A stretch of 64,000 nt of DNA, from contig CP136066.1 in NCBI GenBank assembly GCA_032622095.1, positions 189,770,816-189,834,815 on the forward strand, in the 5' to 3' direction. The stretch comes from Siphonodentalium dalli (lineage: Eukaryota > Mollusca > Scaphopoda > Gadilida > Siphonodentaliidae). Positions 34,331 through 45,764 of this stretch are shown piece by piece. Below the pieces are notes generated by a model. The model had not been told where the DNA came from. It searched no databases and saw only the letters and a program-made list of their open reading frames with translations. Made by a program: the position numbers and the translations under genes. Position 1 is the stretch's first letter. Each line of letters begins with the position of its first letter.

Positions 34331-35689
34331 TAAAACCACAGCTATGCATTGCGGTCATTAAAATCCACATACCTCGTGTCAAATACCTCTTGATTTATGG
34401 AAACAATTAGTTCGATTATGGGGCAGGGGACGTATGTCGTGTCTTGCGTTGCATGCACAGGCAAACATAGACTCCAAGCTTAAGAGAACATCCATTGCGT
34501 GCATTTCGGGATGAAGATATATAAACACTGCCAGAAACATTTACATAATATATGGTAGCATTTAGAGACATAGTATAATAACGACATACGTTAAATTCAT
34601 TTACATTTAGTAACACCATTAAACATTTGAAAAGGCTAAAACTTTGCTTGGCCTGTAGCGATGACCACAATCGGAGACCGCTGTGAGTTGTTCAAGCCAT
34701 GCATGAATTTTTTTTTTCCAATTCTTTAATCTCAATAAATCAATAATCATGATATATGAGATATACAAGATTCAAACACAAATATATGACAAAAGCACAT
34801 TTAACAGGTACATAAATATATTTTATAGTATATGTAATATTAATGTTAATGCATACATTGAAGGCACATCCACCCAAAACAGGGTGGATGTGCCCGATAC
34901 TATATATAAGACTATCTATTTATTTGATACTTTGATACTCGCGTCATTTACACAGGAATACTGTCATAGCGACATGCATATACATAAATGTTGACTTGAG
35001 ACGATGGGGCACATCAGCCACAGATATAACTTTGAATTTGGAAAAAAAATAAAAACAAAATCTGCATTGTATATTTTAATCAGCATATAACTTGAGGTCG
35101 AAGTTGTGGATGTATTCGAATAATAATGTTTAGAATAAAGCCGGGCTTCAAATAAACAGACAGAGACACCGTTGCTATTAGACCCCATCGCATCAAGTGC
35201 ATGACCACATCAAGTAAATCCTGCGTGCTCAGTGAGGATCAAGCGAATCCTGTCAAAATCGTGCTCAGGTCAACTGAGTGGCACGCGTCAGGTACTATTT
35301 CACGCATTCGATGATCCCACAATAAAATATCAATGTCACGTGATTGCATTCGAGTTATTCGGGGAATCACCGTCTGAAATATGGGTCAGTGGTATGTTGT
35401 GGCTGTGTTCACGTAAGTCGGGAGGTTAGGGTGAAAACCCTGGAATGCTTCAAGTTGCACCACCGTGAGTATGGTGTTCATTATAATATATCCAGGCTTT
35501 AATCCTTCAAAATATTCGTGATAAATATCGTAAGCGTGATGGAGCATAATATCCACGACATTTGGTGAGTCCACACAGGGACGCGAACGCCCTGTGTGGC
35601 GGGGGGGGGGGGTCATCGATGGAAAATAGTCCGACTCGCCAATTTGCACACTGTCGTGTGCATTACGGGTGTCTAAATAGACAATAAAA
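34331..35689. other. Unassigned intronic DNA
   Basis: No gene seen. A small perfect hairpin at about 34864-34893 (GGCACATCCACCC and its complement around a 5-6 nt loop) and a G12 run near 35600 are the only structures noted. Confidence 0.45.
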
Positions 35690-38600
35690 AGACCACCATG
35701 GCGCAGTAGGAGGTATATGATGGTCCTCCCACTGAGATTAGTGGGGCGTACTTCCTTGTGACAATGTGGGGGTGAAATGATGATAAAGATCGTTCAGGTA
35801 GAAGACATTATTGCTTTGGCCAGATTAGTAGTTTCCATCAATTGGCGTAATTTTAATTTGTTTGGGTATTTATAGTAGTATTTGGGAATTAGTTTAGCAC
35901 GACTTTCATCGAATTTCTCGCAGATCAACATCACATGATACTCGTCACCGATTCCGTTGCTACAAAAGGTGCACGATTTGTTGTTAGACATATTTGCCCA
36001 GCTCGTAGTTTCTATGGGTAGGTGATGGTTTCGCGTTCTGAACTTCATAAGTGTCAGTGCTTCTTTAGTTGATAATATCGATAGGTATTCTTCTGTCAGG
36101 AACTCATCTTTAATAGTTTTATAAAAAATATATTTATCAGTTTATTGCAACGAGGACCGCCAATTATGTAAATATTGATCTCGAATTTTAAGTCGTGTTG
36201 CATTGTTGAACGATTTCTCACTAATTGTGTTGTGGGATAGCCATACGTCTGACATACCTAGTCCATTTAATAAGTTTCTTACATACCGGATCCAAGTAAA
36301 ACCTGATTTATGCCTATCGAGCATATTATGAATAGTAGCATATAGTACATATGATAATTTCGACTTATTGCCATTTATTATTCGTGACCAGTGGTTCAAC
36401 ACTCTGTGTTTTATTTTTTCAGTTATTGGGAGCAAACCTAGTTCACCATATATCATTGATGTAGGAGTTGATTTTTTTAACTTAAAAACGAATTTAAGGA
36501 ACCAGAGCTCTGTGCGCTGAATAATTATAGTATTGCTTACACCCCAAATATCACAACCATAAGTCAATATAGGTATAATAGTTTTCTCATAAAGATCAAT
36601 GATGCATGTTAGTGGCAGTTTTAGTTTCCTAGCCTTACATATGATTGAGAACATAGCCTTTTTTGCTATTTCACATCGTCGCTTCTTTTCTATGTTGAAC
36701 AAACCATTATTCGTAAATGTTACGCCCAAATACTTATATTCGTCCGCAACAATTATCTGTTGTCCATCTAATCGAAAAAACGGTTTAAATTTTTTATCTT
36801 TCCCAAAGATGACTACATTACTCTTGCTGTTGTTAACAGTCAGTTTCCATTCATGGCAATAAGATGAATATGCATCTAATATATTTTGCATTTCAGTTGG
36901 ACTTTCTGCAAAAAGAACAGTATCATCTGCATATAACAGGCAAAATAATTTCAAATTAAAAAAAGTAGTTTCATTTAGGCGGGATAGGGAAATTCCTTTC
37001 TGTTTCGTACGGGACAGAAATATTTCAAGATCATTGAGGTAGATCGAGAACAGGATAGGAGAGAGGTTCACTCCTTGTCTCACTCCAGTATCACATGGGA
37101 AGGGGGTGAAAACTGGTTTCCAACGGAGACACATGACTTTATTCCATTGTACATATTCATGATCACTCTGAGGATACGGCCGTTTATTCCGATATCAAAA
37201 AGCTTTGTCCAAAGACCTATCCTCCAAACACTATCGAACGCCTTCGAAATGTCTATAAATGCGCAGTATAGGCTTTGTTTTGATTTCTTCTTAACCATAT
37301 CTATTAAGCAGTGAAGTGTAAAAATGTGATCTGTAGTGGAGTAGTTTTCTCGAAAGCCGGCTTGATTTTCCGATAAAAGGTCATTTATTTGGAGGAATGA
37401 GTAGATTCGTTTGCTCAAGATAGCCGAGAATAGCTTTGAAATACAACTAACTAGCGTTATGGGTCTGTAATTATCGGGTTGTTTTGGGTCCTTTGATTTG
37501 AAAATTGGGTGAATAATACCGGTACCCAATTCTTCTGGAATCGCCCCGGCCCTGAGTATCAAATTAAAGAGTCGAAAATAAACTGGGGCCAAGTGATCGA
37601 ACGTTCTCTTGATATACTCGTTTCTGATACCATCCACACCTGGTGACTTGCCGCTTTTTAGGCTTTTAACCACATTTTCTATTTCTTGTAACGTGAAGTC
37701 ACTGTTGAGTGGTGAATGGTCTATGGATATGTCTAGTGATTGGGAGTTCTGATTTTGTACTACATTCACGACTGGGACAGCCTCATTCTTATGTTTAAAA
37801 TAATCATAGAACTCTGTTAATGTGGCATTTTTTCTGATGTATTTTTGCCATTAACGGAATTGATCAGTTTCCAGTAGTCGCGGACATTTTCAGATTTTGA
37901 CTGTTTTATCTTATTTGTCATACTTGTATCAAAATTACGTTTATTTAGACGCAAAATTCGTTTGTAATTGTTTCTGGCTTCAATCATTCTATAGTAATTA
38001 TTGGCTGTTGGGTTAGTTCTAAACTGTTTCCGCGTTTTTCGATACTGTCGCCTTGAATTGTTACAATCTTTTGAGAACCATGGTAAATTATTTCGAGCTT
38101 TAGTTTTAGATTTTTTGCTTGATGCAGTTCGTGTGCCAAGAGTGGAAGAGGCGGCATCGATGTATAAACATTTAAGTCTATCATTTACTTCAGAAATGTC
38201 CGATGGTACAACACAATGTCTATCATCAAGGTCATCTAGATGAATTACCAGTCTATCTATGGCTTCGTAATCAAGAGAGTTTACAAAATCACCAGACATT
38301 CCCGGTTCCCATGAGTTAATTTGATTAGGCGATATAAGATTTATTTGGTCTGATGTGGCTATTTCATCAGGGACATTTCCGGTGTCACCAGAATTCTGGG
38401 ACAACGACATTCTGAATGTGATCGATCCATGTACATCGGACAGGAGATTATTATGTTCTTGGACCGAAAAATCTGTGATGTGTGTTAGAGAGCTCTCGTT
38501 GAATAGGAGGTAATCCACAACACTCACATTTCTACATGTCAAATGGCCAACACCTGTGTCTGAACCCAGTCTACCATTTCCAATATATAGGTCGGCGGAT

Positions 38601-39100
38601 TTGCATAAATCAATTAACTGGTATCCGACATTATTAGTTTTTTTTGTCTTGTGAGGCTCTTGGGTCGAGTGATTTGGCAAATTCATTTTCTGAAGGAATA
38701 TGGTCAATAAGTTTAGCAGTTCTTGAGTTGGAATCTCCAATCATAATTAGTGAATCCCATTTCGATTTAACATCCACAATGGAGCTGTATATTTTCTGAA
38801 AGCAATCTGATGAGCTAAAGGCACTACCTTCTGGTGGGATATACACATTACCGACAACAACTGGGTTAGTTCCATTAATTTTGAACCAGGCAACATAATC
38901 ACAGAAACCATCTACTCTCTGAACTAACCCATGTAGTTCGTTTTTAACTAAGACTGCAATTCCGCCTGATCTATATCTAGAAATAGTTTTTCTATTCTGT
39001 ATGAATAATATTTGAAAACCAGGTATATTAATATCATCGGCATCATCTGTTTTGGTTTCCTGAAAACATAATAAATGGCAATCATGCTGTCGCCGTCAAT
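35690..39100 (-). mobile_element. 5'-truncated non-LTR retrotransposon, antisense
   Basis: Reading leftward there is a partial AP-type endonuclease, a reverse transcriptase, a C-terminal cysteine domain and a short 3' region. It starts abruptly near 39100 inside the endonuclease, as expected from incomplete reverse transcription. No target-site duplication was identified. It lies antisense within the inferred host intron. Confidence 0.85.
35794..39100 (-). pseudogene. LINE ORF2 (endonuclease-reverse transcriptase), broken
   Basis: In order on the minus strand: CFQETKTDD (catalytic Glu; about 39065), SRYRSGGIAVLVKN, VYIPPEG, MIGDSNSRT (GDxN-type; about 38735) and a degenerate SDVHG in place of SDH. 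The RT follows with YRPITLVSCISKLF, FIDISKAFDSVW, VRQGVNLSPILFSIYLND and the YADD catalytic box (LLYADDTVLFAE). Last is a thumb/linker and KSCTFCSNGIGDEYHVMLIC near 35960. Frame breaks or stops occur near 38690, 37790, 37110 and 36100. The clade (CR1/L2-like versus another) is not resolved. Confidence 0.9.
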
Positions 39101-39494
39101 TAGTGATAATAAATGACGCTGGGAGTAAGCAGCTCATTACTGAGATAACGGGATGAGTATAGCTACTTGCACGGATGATTGAATATCATGCGTGTGGAAT
39201 GTAATTGGTAAGATCGCACTGAGAAGGCAACACGTCGATCCATCAACCAAACAGCTATACAGTCGGGAGATAGAACAGAAATTTGAGGAACATTCCATAT
39301 TACGGAACTGAGACCAAAGCTGCATTTGTTGAGCAAAGATATATTAAACTCCAAATAATTCTCAACGCTCATATAAATTTTGTAAGACAATCAGAAATAA
39401 TTCAAATAATATATTGATTTTTGGTACATTATGGCAATGAAAATAGCTTGAAAAATACTTGATAAACTAATACACGGATTTGCGGTGTTGTATT

Positions 39495-39800
39495 CCAAGA
39501 AAACCAAAGACATACGCATGGACAATTTCATGATGGTGACAGAGGGTCGTGGTGTCGTGACCAAGATGTCTCCCAATACAGTTCGGCACAATATATCGCG
39601 ATGATAGAAGCGTAAATTCGCTAAAAGAGTGCCTCTTCAACAAATTCCCCACTAAGTGATAATGACATAAAGATGGATGGACAATGAACAGTTTTTAAAT
39701 TGGATTCTATATGTCGTGATATGATTTGTCAACGAAGTCAGTGGCTGTGTCTAGTCGTCAATTATCATTTAAGGTCTTACAGTATAGACGAGTATGGTCA
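39495..39800 (+). repeat. Interspersed repeat G, partial copy
   Basis: It shares TTCGGCACAATATATCG, GCGTAAATTCGCTAAAAGAG, GATATGATTTGTCAACGAAG and a terminal TATAGACG with 50155-50755, 51030-51290 and 53800-54410. Confidence 0.7.
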
Positions 39801-39880
39801 TGAGTCTTAATTATAAAAGTGTACAGGATACCTCTCCTGGCAGAATTACTGATAAACATATACATTATCAGTCAAAAGAA

Positions 39881-41010
39881 GTGGTATATTAAGCACGCTA
39901 TTTTTGCGCCCAATATCGCAATAAGATTGCAAGCGGAAACGCTTATAAGCGTGCCGCTTGCGATATTATTGCAATATTTTTCGCTTAATATCGCAATATT
40001 TCGCGCTTAATATTGCGACATCTTGCGCTCAAAATTGTGACATTTAAATCAAACTATTGCTTCTATATTGTTTATTGGATAAATAGAGACCATGTTTCAG
40101 ATTTGTATATAATTATAGTTGTAAATGCTATATGTACACTATATGCACAGTATTTATCTAATATAAATATAACACTATCTGGTCTGTATGAAATTTCGCG
40201 GGCTTAATATCGCAATATTTTGCGCTCAATATCGCAATAATAAGCGCGACAGATTTTTGGTATTGCGCTATAATCGAGCCTTTTTCGAATTAGCCCAGTC
40301 AATTGACAAAAAAATCGTGACTGGCCGGATTAAAGCATGAAATTTGGCACATATGTTCTTTGAACAAACGGTAATCTTTTTGGCGGGGGGTGCCCGGATT
40401 ACCAGATAGTGGTGAGAAATAAATTTGGTTTCCATGGCAACGGCATCTGGAAATGGGAGGAAACGGGAAATACCTCTTTCTGTGAAACTAATTGGTACTA
40501 TGTTTGATATTAGTATCTAAGTTGAGAACACAAGTGATTGGCCACTTCATACTATAAATGGGGAGAGACATATCTGTCAAGGTCATTCACTAAGGTCAAT
40601 GTCATTTAATAATAAGTTCATTTACAACAAGTAATTCTACATTTACTTGCCCATAAATGCATTTATTTCGCAAATAACCCCAAACCATGTAATTTATGTA
40701 GAATCGGGAGTTTCTTGCCTTCAATTTGTTGTATGAACTGCCTTATAGATGTATTTTGTTTTCCAGTTTGAACTATTTGAATTGTCATAATCAGGGCCTG
40801 ATTATGACAATTTTGTATCTTAGCTGCCCATCTTTGCCATGGTAATAGCCTGTCATTTGTAATTAAAAAATGGGTTTCGTAAAATGTTTTGTGAATTTTC
40901 AACAACATATGTTTTCATAAAGCCCATATACTGGAGACATTGGAAACCAACGTTAACAAGCTTCTTATCACTTAGTTTCCTAAAATTGGTGTTGCCATAG
41001 CAACAGTGTG
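39881..41010 (+). repeat. Left arm of a roughly 10-kb inverted pair, with iteron-like motifs
   Basis: The outer end GTGGTATATTAAGCACGC mirrors GCGCCTCAATATACCAC at 49821-49837. Further in, CCGGATTAAAGCATGAAA, GGTGCCCGG, TTTCCATGGCAACGGCAT and AAGGTCA blocks are repeated inverted on the right. Between 39905 and 40255 at least eight GCGCTTAATATCGCAATA-like motifs occur. The arms may belong to one element or be two independent copies. A perfect 33-bp palindrome lies at 40780-40812. Confidence 0.6.
39905..40255. repeat. Iteron-like cluster of TATTGCGATATT motifs
   Basis: Repeated CGCTTAATATCGCAATA / TATTGCGATATT units in both orientations, interrupted by an AT-rich stretch (40040-40190). Such subterminal repeats are typical transposase-binding arrays, but the function here is an inference. 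Confidence 0.6.
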
Positions 41011-41566
41011 TGATTTCTGAGAATTCTGGAAAATTATCATATATAAAGTATATTTGTGATAGGACTGGACTTATTGGTGGATATAGTTATATAATAATAT
41101 TTATATAAATCTATTCTCCATAACGGGCCACCAGTACTCATCTCAATAGTCAAGGTCAATGTGAAAGGTCAAGGTCATTGTGAAAAAAATGCTGTCTTTA
41201 TAACTTTAGGTCATATTGTTTGTCTTTTTGATTAACCTACCCAATGTGTTGCATTAGTCCATGAGCTGGTAGGACCCCTGGTTCACCCACTTCTTCTTTG
41301 GTATTTTTATGTACCGTAATGTGTTACCATTATGATGTGATGGGGGAAATGGTATCCCATATACGAGGGATGCCATTGTGATTTAATTTAACAGGCGGTG
41401 TGTAATTTTGTGGGTATTGGAATACTCTATCCACCGGTAGCAAGAACATATATGACGTTGTCGTTGACGACGTCATCAGAATGTCAAAAGTTCACGCGAT
41501 GGCAATGAAATCGCAAATATAATAGTCAGGAAGCTGATAGGGTACTTCTACATCGCACACCATAGG

Positions 41567-41812
41567 TCTTAACTTCACCTCACTCATTTTATTCCTTATT
41601 ATGTCCCTGAACTTTTAAGCAATGTTAACACGGAAATAAAGTGTCCGCGTATATACGAAACAAGATGGCGTCCAACATGGTCGCCGTGTTTTACGACGAG
41701 GCACTATAAGTTAGGTTGATGCAAATTATAGAGAGAAAATCTTGACAAATGTATACAAATGTATTATATTATTGTGAAGCCAGGACACAATGCTAGCATT
41801 TTAGGGTTAAAA
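41567..41812 (+). repeat. Solo arm fragment of the long-inverted-arm element
   Basis: It matches 30567-30800 through AACTTTTAAGCAATGTTAAC, AACAAGATGGCGTCCAACAT, AATGTATACAAATGTAT and GTGAAGCCAGGACA. It is clearly more diverged than the two arms at 30.5-34.1 kb. Confidence 0.8.
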
Positions 41813-43955
41813 TCTGAACTAGATTATATATAATGAAAATTGATATATTTTTGCAAACAAAATTACTCAATATTCTCTCTTTTTCATTTAACTTCGAAAA
41901 ATCATTTAAATTGTGAATATTTTTACAAATGGAAATAATATTATTAAGTATATTTGCAACAAAAACGACTTTAATACCGGTCAACTAGTTCATGTTTACG
42001 ACCAGACAGTTTTCCATTTCATTTTCAAAGTTCTTCCTTCAGTTATTTTGAGTGTATAATCGTCGTATTTTATTGGAGCAGATTGTGAAATCGTGAATAG
42101 ATGTATATACATGGCTCATGGTTTCCATTGTATAGTTCTCTATGCGATAAATTCGGCTTAGTATGTTCTGTCCTCGGGCTTAGTAAACACAGAAACCCTT
42201 TCGCCGTGAATACGATTTTCTCAGTTCCCGGCGGCAATCTAGCGCCTATTGTTTCACCGACTCATATTTCGTGTTTAATGATCACCCTTTCCGCTATATC
42301 CTTGGACAACAATCACCGTTCATATAATAACACACACAACTCCCACAAAGGGTGGTATTTTCGCACATAAACTCGCTGACATAACAGTGTCAAAACCCTG
42401 ATATTAGTCTAGAATAGCAGTATCCATTGTGCACAAGACTCTACCGGAATTGTCTTGGGCTGTTGACCACGAGTTACGTCCCCGGAATGAGATAGCCCAT
42501 TATAATTTTTTAATTGCGGATTGTTGGAAAGATCGATTGGTTTTGTAAAATGTTGGAATTAATACGGATCAAACTTCAAATGAAAGAAGTTCATTTGGAA
42601 ATTTGACTCGCAATATAAACTTCAGGCACTTAAAGTGTTTCCCTGATCTCCACTCACAAGTTGTTTTTATTACAACACAAAGCGTCTGCCATTGACACTA
42701 CACGAAATCAACACCAATGTACACCTAATAATAATCGCTCCAAGCACATGGAGTCGTGTAACAAACACCAGGTGATGACGCTTTTGTTGTACGGACGTTA
42801 GCTGCGCGTGATGCATTTAGACGATACAGACCTTACTTTCTTTCGTTCTTTTGATGGCTCTTAAAGGCTAATACACTGTGCTTGTGTTGTCTTACCAACA
42901 AATCAACGAACCAACATTCGAGCATTGAACAACATACAATTACCTAGTAGGTGCGAGTTGTACCCACGCTCGAATGATCAGATTGTCTGTTGATTGCTTA
43001 ATTACATAACACAAGCGCGAATGTCTTAGCCACATTACGAACTTGTTGCAATTGACATTCTAGGTATGGGGAAATGGGGGGGGGGTCGAACAAAATAAAA
43101 ACCAATTTCGATGAAAAAGCTGTATATTGAACTAATTTCGCCAATGTCACTTCGTTTTCTCACGCATAAATTAATACAAAGTATATGTTTGCAGAATGTC
43201 CTGCTATTGGGCTGAACAATATAGTAAGTGGTCACACACCTCCATGCAACTTACATGTATGTTGCGGCTGGAGAAACATTATAAAACATTGACGAAATGA
43301 GTTCTATATACGCACGGATGCGGTGACGCCCCCCCCCCCCAAAGTTTGGTAAAAATATTCAACAACTGGTTGCAAGTTTCAACCCTAACACACTATCATG
43401 CAGTTGGAGATTTATCATCGAAAACAGGTTGCAAATGATTTCATAGTTTAATATTTCAACCACTATTTATAGTGGTGTGAAATTGGTCGTGACTAAATTG
43501 GCATCAGTTGGAAATTCCTAACCTTACAGTTGTGCCCGGTTAGCTATTAGAAATTTCCAACAGGTGGATAGAGGGTGCAAATAGAATTTCCCAAGTTAAG
43601 GACAGTGTTCAAAGGAGGTGCAGTTATAAATTCCAATTACACCTCAACGGAGACATTCTAGACACATCCCTATAAATACGTTTTAAATATAACTTTGCTC
43701 ACCGCAAGTCTGATATAGATGGGTCAGCTCTCTTATCTTCAAATATTTGTTGCAGCTACTATCGCAGAATTGGGCGTTTCACCGTTGACCGTCCATGAGG
43801 TTACTTTCGATAGAATGACTTGTAAACTGGCGAGTTCATATTAATCCCGTGCAACAAATTTAATTAATCGTCCCGTTATCACTGGGTTTATGAATATATC
43901 GTCTAAACTGGATAGATCATCTCACTCGTGTCTTCATAATTAAGATGACCGGCCC
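41813..43955. other. Unassigned intronic DNA
   Basis: No coding motifs recognised. G and C runs occur near 43078 and 43330. TTGGAAATTTCCAAC-like half palindromes around 43510-43565 resemble 52540 and 56590. The 89-codon frame at 42101-42370 has no recognisable domain. Confidence 0.4.
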
Positions 43956-44038
43956 GCGTCTTGTTTGGGAGTGATAAACCCTACTCACTCGCGCTCCGCG
44001 CTCGTGAGTAGAGTTTATCAATCCCAAAACAAGACGCA
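43956..44038. repeat. Strong hairpin next to the LINE 5' end
   Basis: GCGTCTTGTTTGGGAGTGAT pairs with ATCAATCCCAAAACAAGACGC with few mismatches. The centre is CTCACTCGCGCTCCGCGCTCGTGAG. It may be a MITE or the fold at the 5' start of the adjacent LINE. Confidence 0.75.
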
Positions 44039-44146
44039 GTCACACAGTCACACAGTCACACAGCTCACAGCAAACAACCATACTTGCTTGCTCCTGCAGT
44101 TATCTACAAACACAACTTTTTGTTTCACAAACTCAGATTCTGAACT

Positions 44147-45578
44147 ATGGCTGACTCAGCAAAAATTGCTGCATCGGAGTCGCAGTGCCCTTATCAGGGC
44201 GCCGACTTCAGTGCGCTGGGTCTCCTTAGGGCGGAGAATGAAAGTTTGAAACAGCAGATAACCGGTCTTACCAAGACAACAGATGGTCTACGAGAAGAGA
44301 TAAAAAGACTCACAGAAGCCGTTATTAACAACAACAACAACAACAACAACAATAATACGGACAAGAAAAAAGATAAGAAAAAAAGAGATAAAGACGTCAA
44401 GAAACCACCTACAAACGCAACGACCAACGGAAAAATAAAAGAATCCAGCAAACCGACTAACAAAGAAACTCCAGCCACCCCAACAACGACTCACATCACC
44501 CAGATGGACACCACTAAGCCCAACAACGAACCGTCCGTGCCAGCCAGCAACATATCCATGACTAAAGAAACAGACATCCAGACTGCTACTGACACGGACA
44601 TCTCTGACAGCGACTTCGCCATCTTCTACAACAACAACAACAACAAGAAACGTAAAGCCAACGACATCCCCGAAATAATCAGCCCGATAAGCACGCCGCA
44701 AAAAAAAAAGAAAAGAAGATGCACCGGTAAGAAGCAACCCACCTACCACCCGACCTGTCACCCGACCTGACAACAAACCAGCCAACCACGACGTACACAA
44801 ACGAAGAGTCACCATAGTAGCCGAAAACCTGACACAAGAAATGAAACAGAGCCCTCACTTCCTGCACCGCACTATCACAACGAAATATCCTATACGAACA
44901 TCAACGACCAGAGCCGGAACTGTCCTGATATATCCACAAAACGAGGAAACTAAGCACTACCTACTGACTAAAGCCAAAGAAATACCGACCTTCAAAGATA
45001 ACAACATTACTTTCAGACTCACACACGGCACCAACAGACCAAACCAAGCAATCCATCGAGCCGTTATCTGCGGGGTACCACCTACAGTCACAGAAGACGA
45101 GATAAAGCAAGACATTGGAAATGATCATCAAATACAAAGATTCAAAAGCTCCTATAACGACCAACCGACCTGGAAAATCAAAGTAACCTGCCCAGACAAA
45201 GAATCCAAGCAACAACTGATGAAGGGAGTCCGCCTAGGGTCCAACATCAACAAATACAAAGTTATTGACTACAAGGAACAACCACACGTCACCCAATGCT
45301 ACAAATGTCAGAGATTTAATCACACCGCAGAATTCTGCAAAAACAACAACATCATATGCAAGAACTGCGCAGGAAATCATAAACACCAAGATTGTACCAC
45401 CGAAATAAAAAGATGCGCCAACTGTGACAATGACCACCACTCAGCCTACAAAGGATGCAGAGTGTACAAACAGGAAGTAACAACAAAAGAGACAAAAAAA
45501 TTGACATATGCAGCAGCCACCAGCAAACCCGCCGACATCACAGACACACTCAAACTTGCCGCAGTAATCACAACATAA
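44147..45578 (+). pseudogene. LINE ORF1, gag-like nucleic-acid-binding protein, one frameshift
   Basis: The N-terminal part (from ATG 44147) has a probable coiled coil (LLRAENESLKQQITGLTKTT), a poly-Asn tract from AAC repeats and a basic low-complexity region. It runs to a stop at 44770. After a +1 frame change, best placed in the A10 run at 44700-44709, the C-terminal part reads through IVAENLTQ and an RRM-like stretch. It then has three zinc knuckles: CYKCQRFNHTAEFC, CKNCAGNHKHQDC and CANCDNDHHSAYKGC. It ends at 45578. This is the usual ORF1 layout of Jockey/I-type LINEs, which package element RNA. An indel is more likely than programmed frameshifting. Confidence 0.88.
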
Positions 45579-45764
45579 TTAGTCAAAGTTCTCACAGCAC
45601 CAGATGAAAACAAACAAGATCTCAACAGAAGTGTCAGTCAACACGTTAGCGAAGCTGTCAACACCTTCTACAGAACACAACTCAGCACAGACGCCATACA
45701 ACAATTCACATTCAGACGTTAAAACAACACCAACACCTAACAAGATCCAATTTCAACACCTACA

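Noticed and set aside
36599-37314. Plus-strand frames inside the antisense LINE
   Set aside because: Shadows of the minus-strand reverse transcriptase, which has YADD and the other RT motifs.
42101-42370. 89-codon + strand frame
   Set aside because: Unrecognised, no repeat or splice support; not distinguishable from chance.
44194-44815. Minus-strand frames opposite LINE ORF1
   Set aside because: Shadow frames caused by AAC/A-rich coding on the + strand; the + strand has coiled coil and zinc knuckles.
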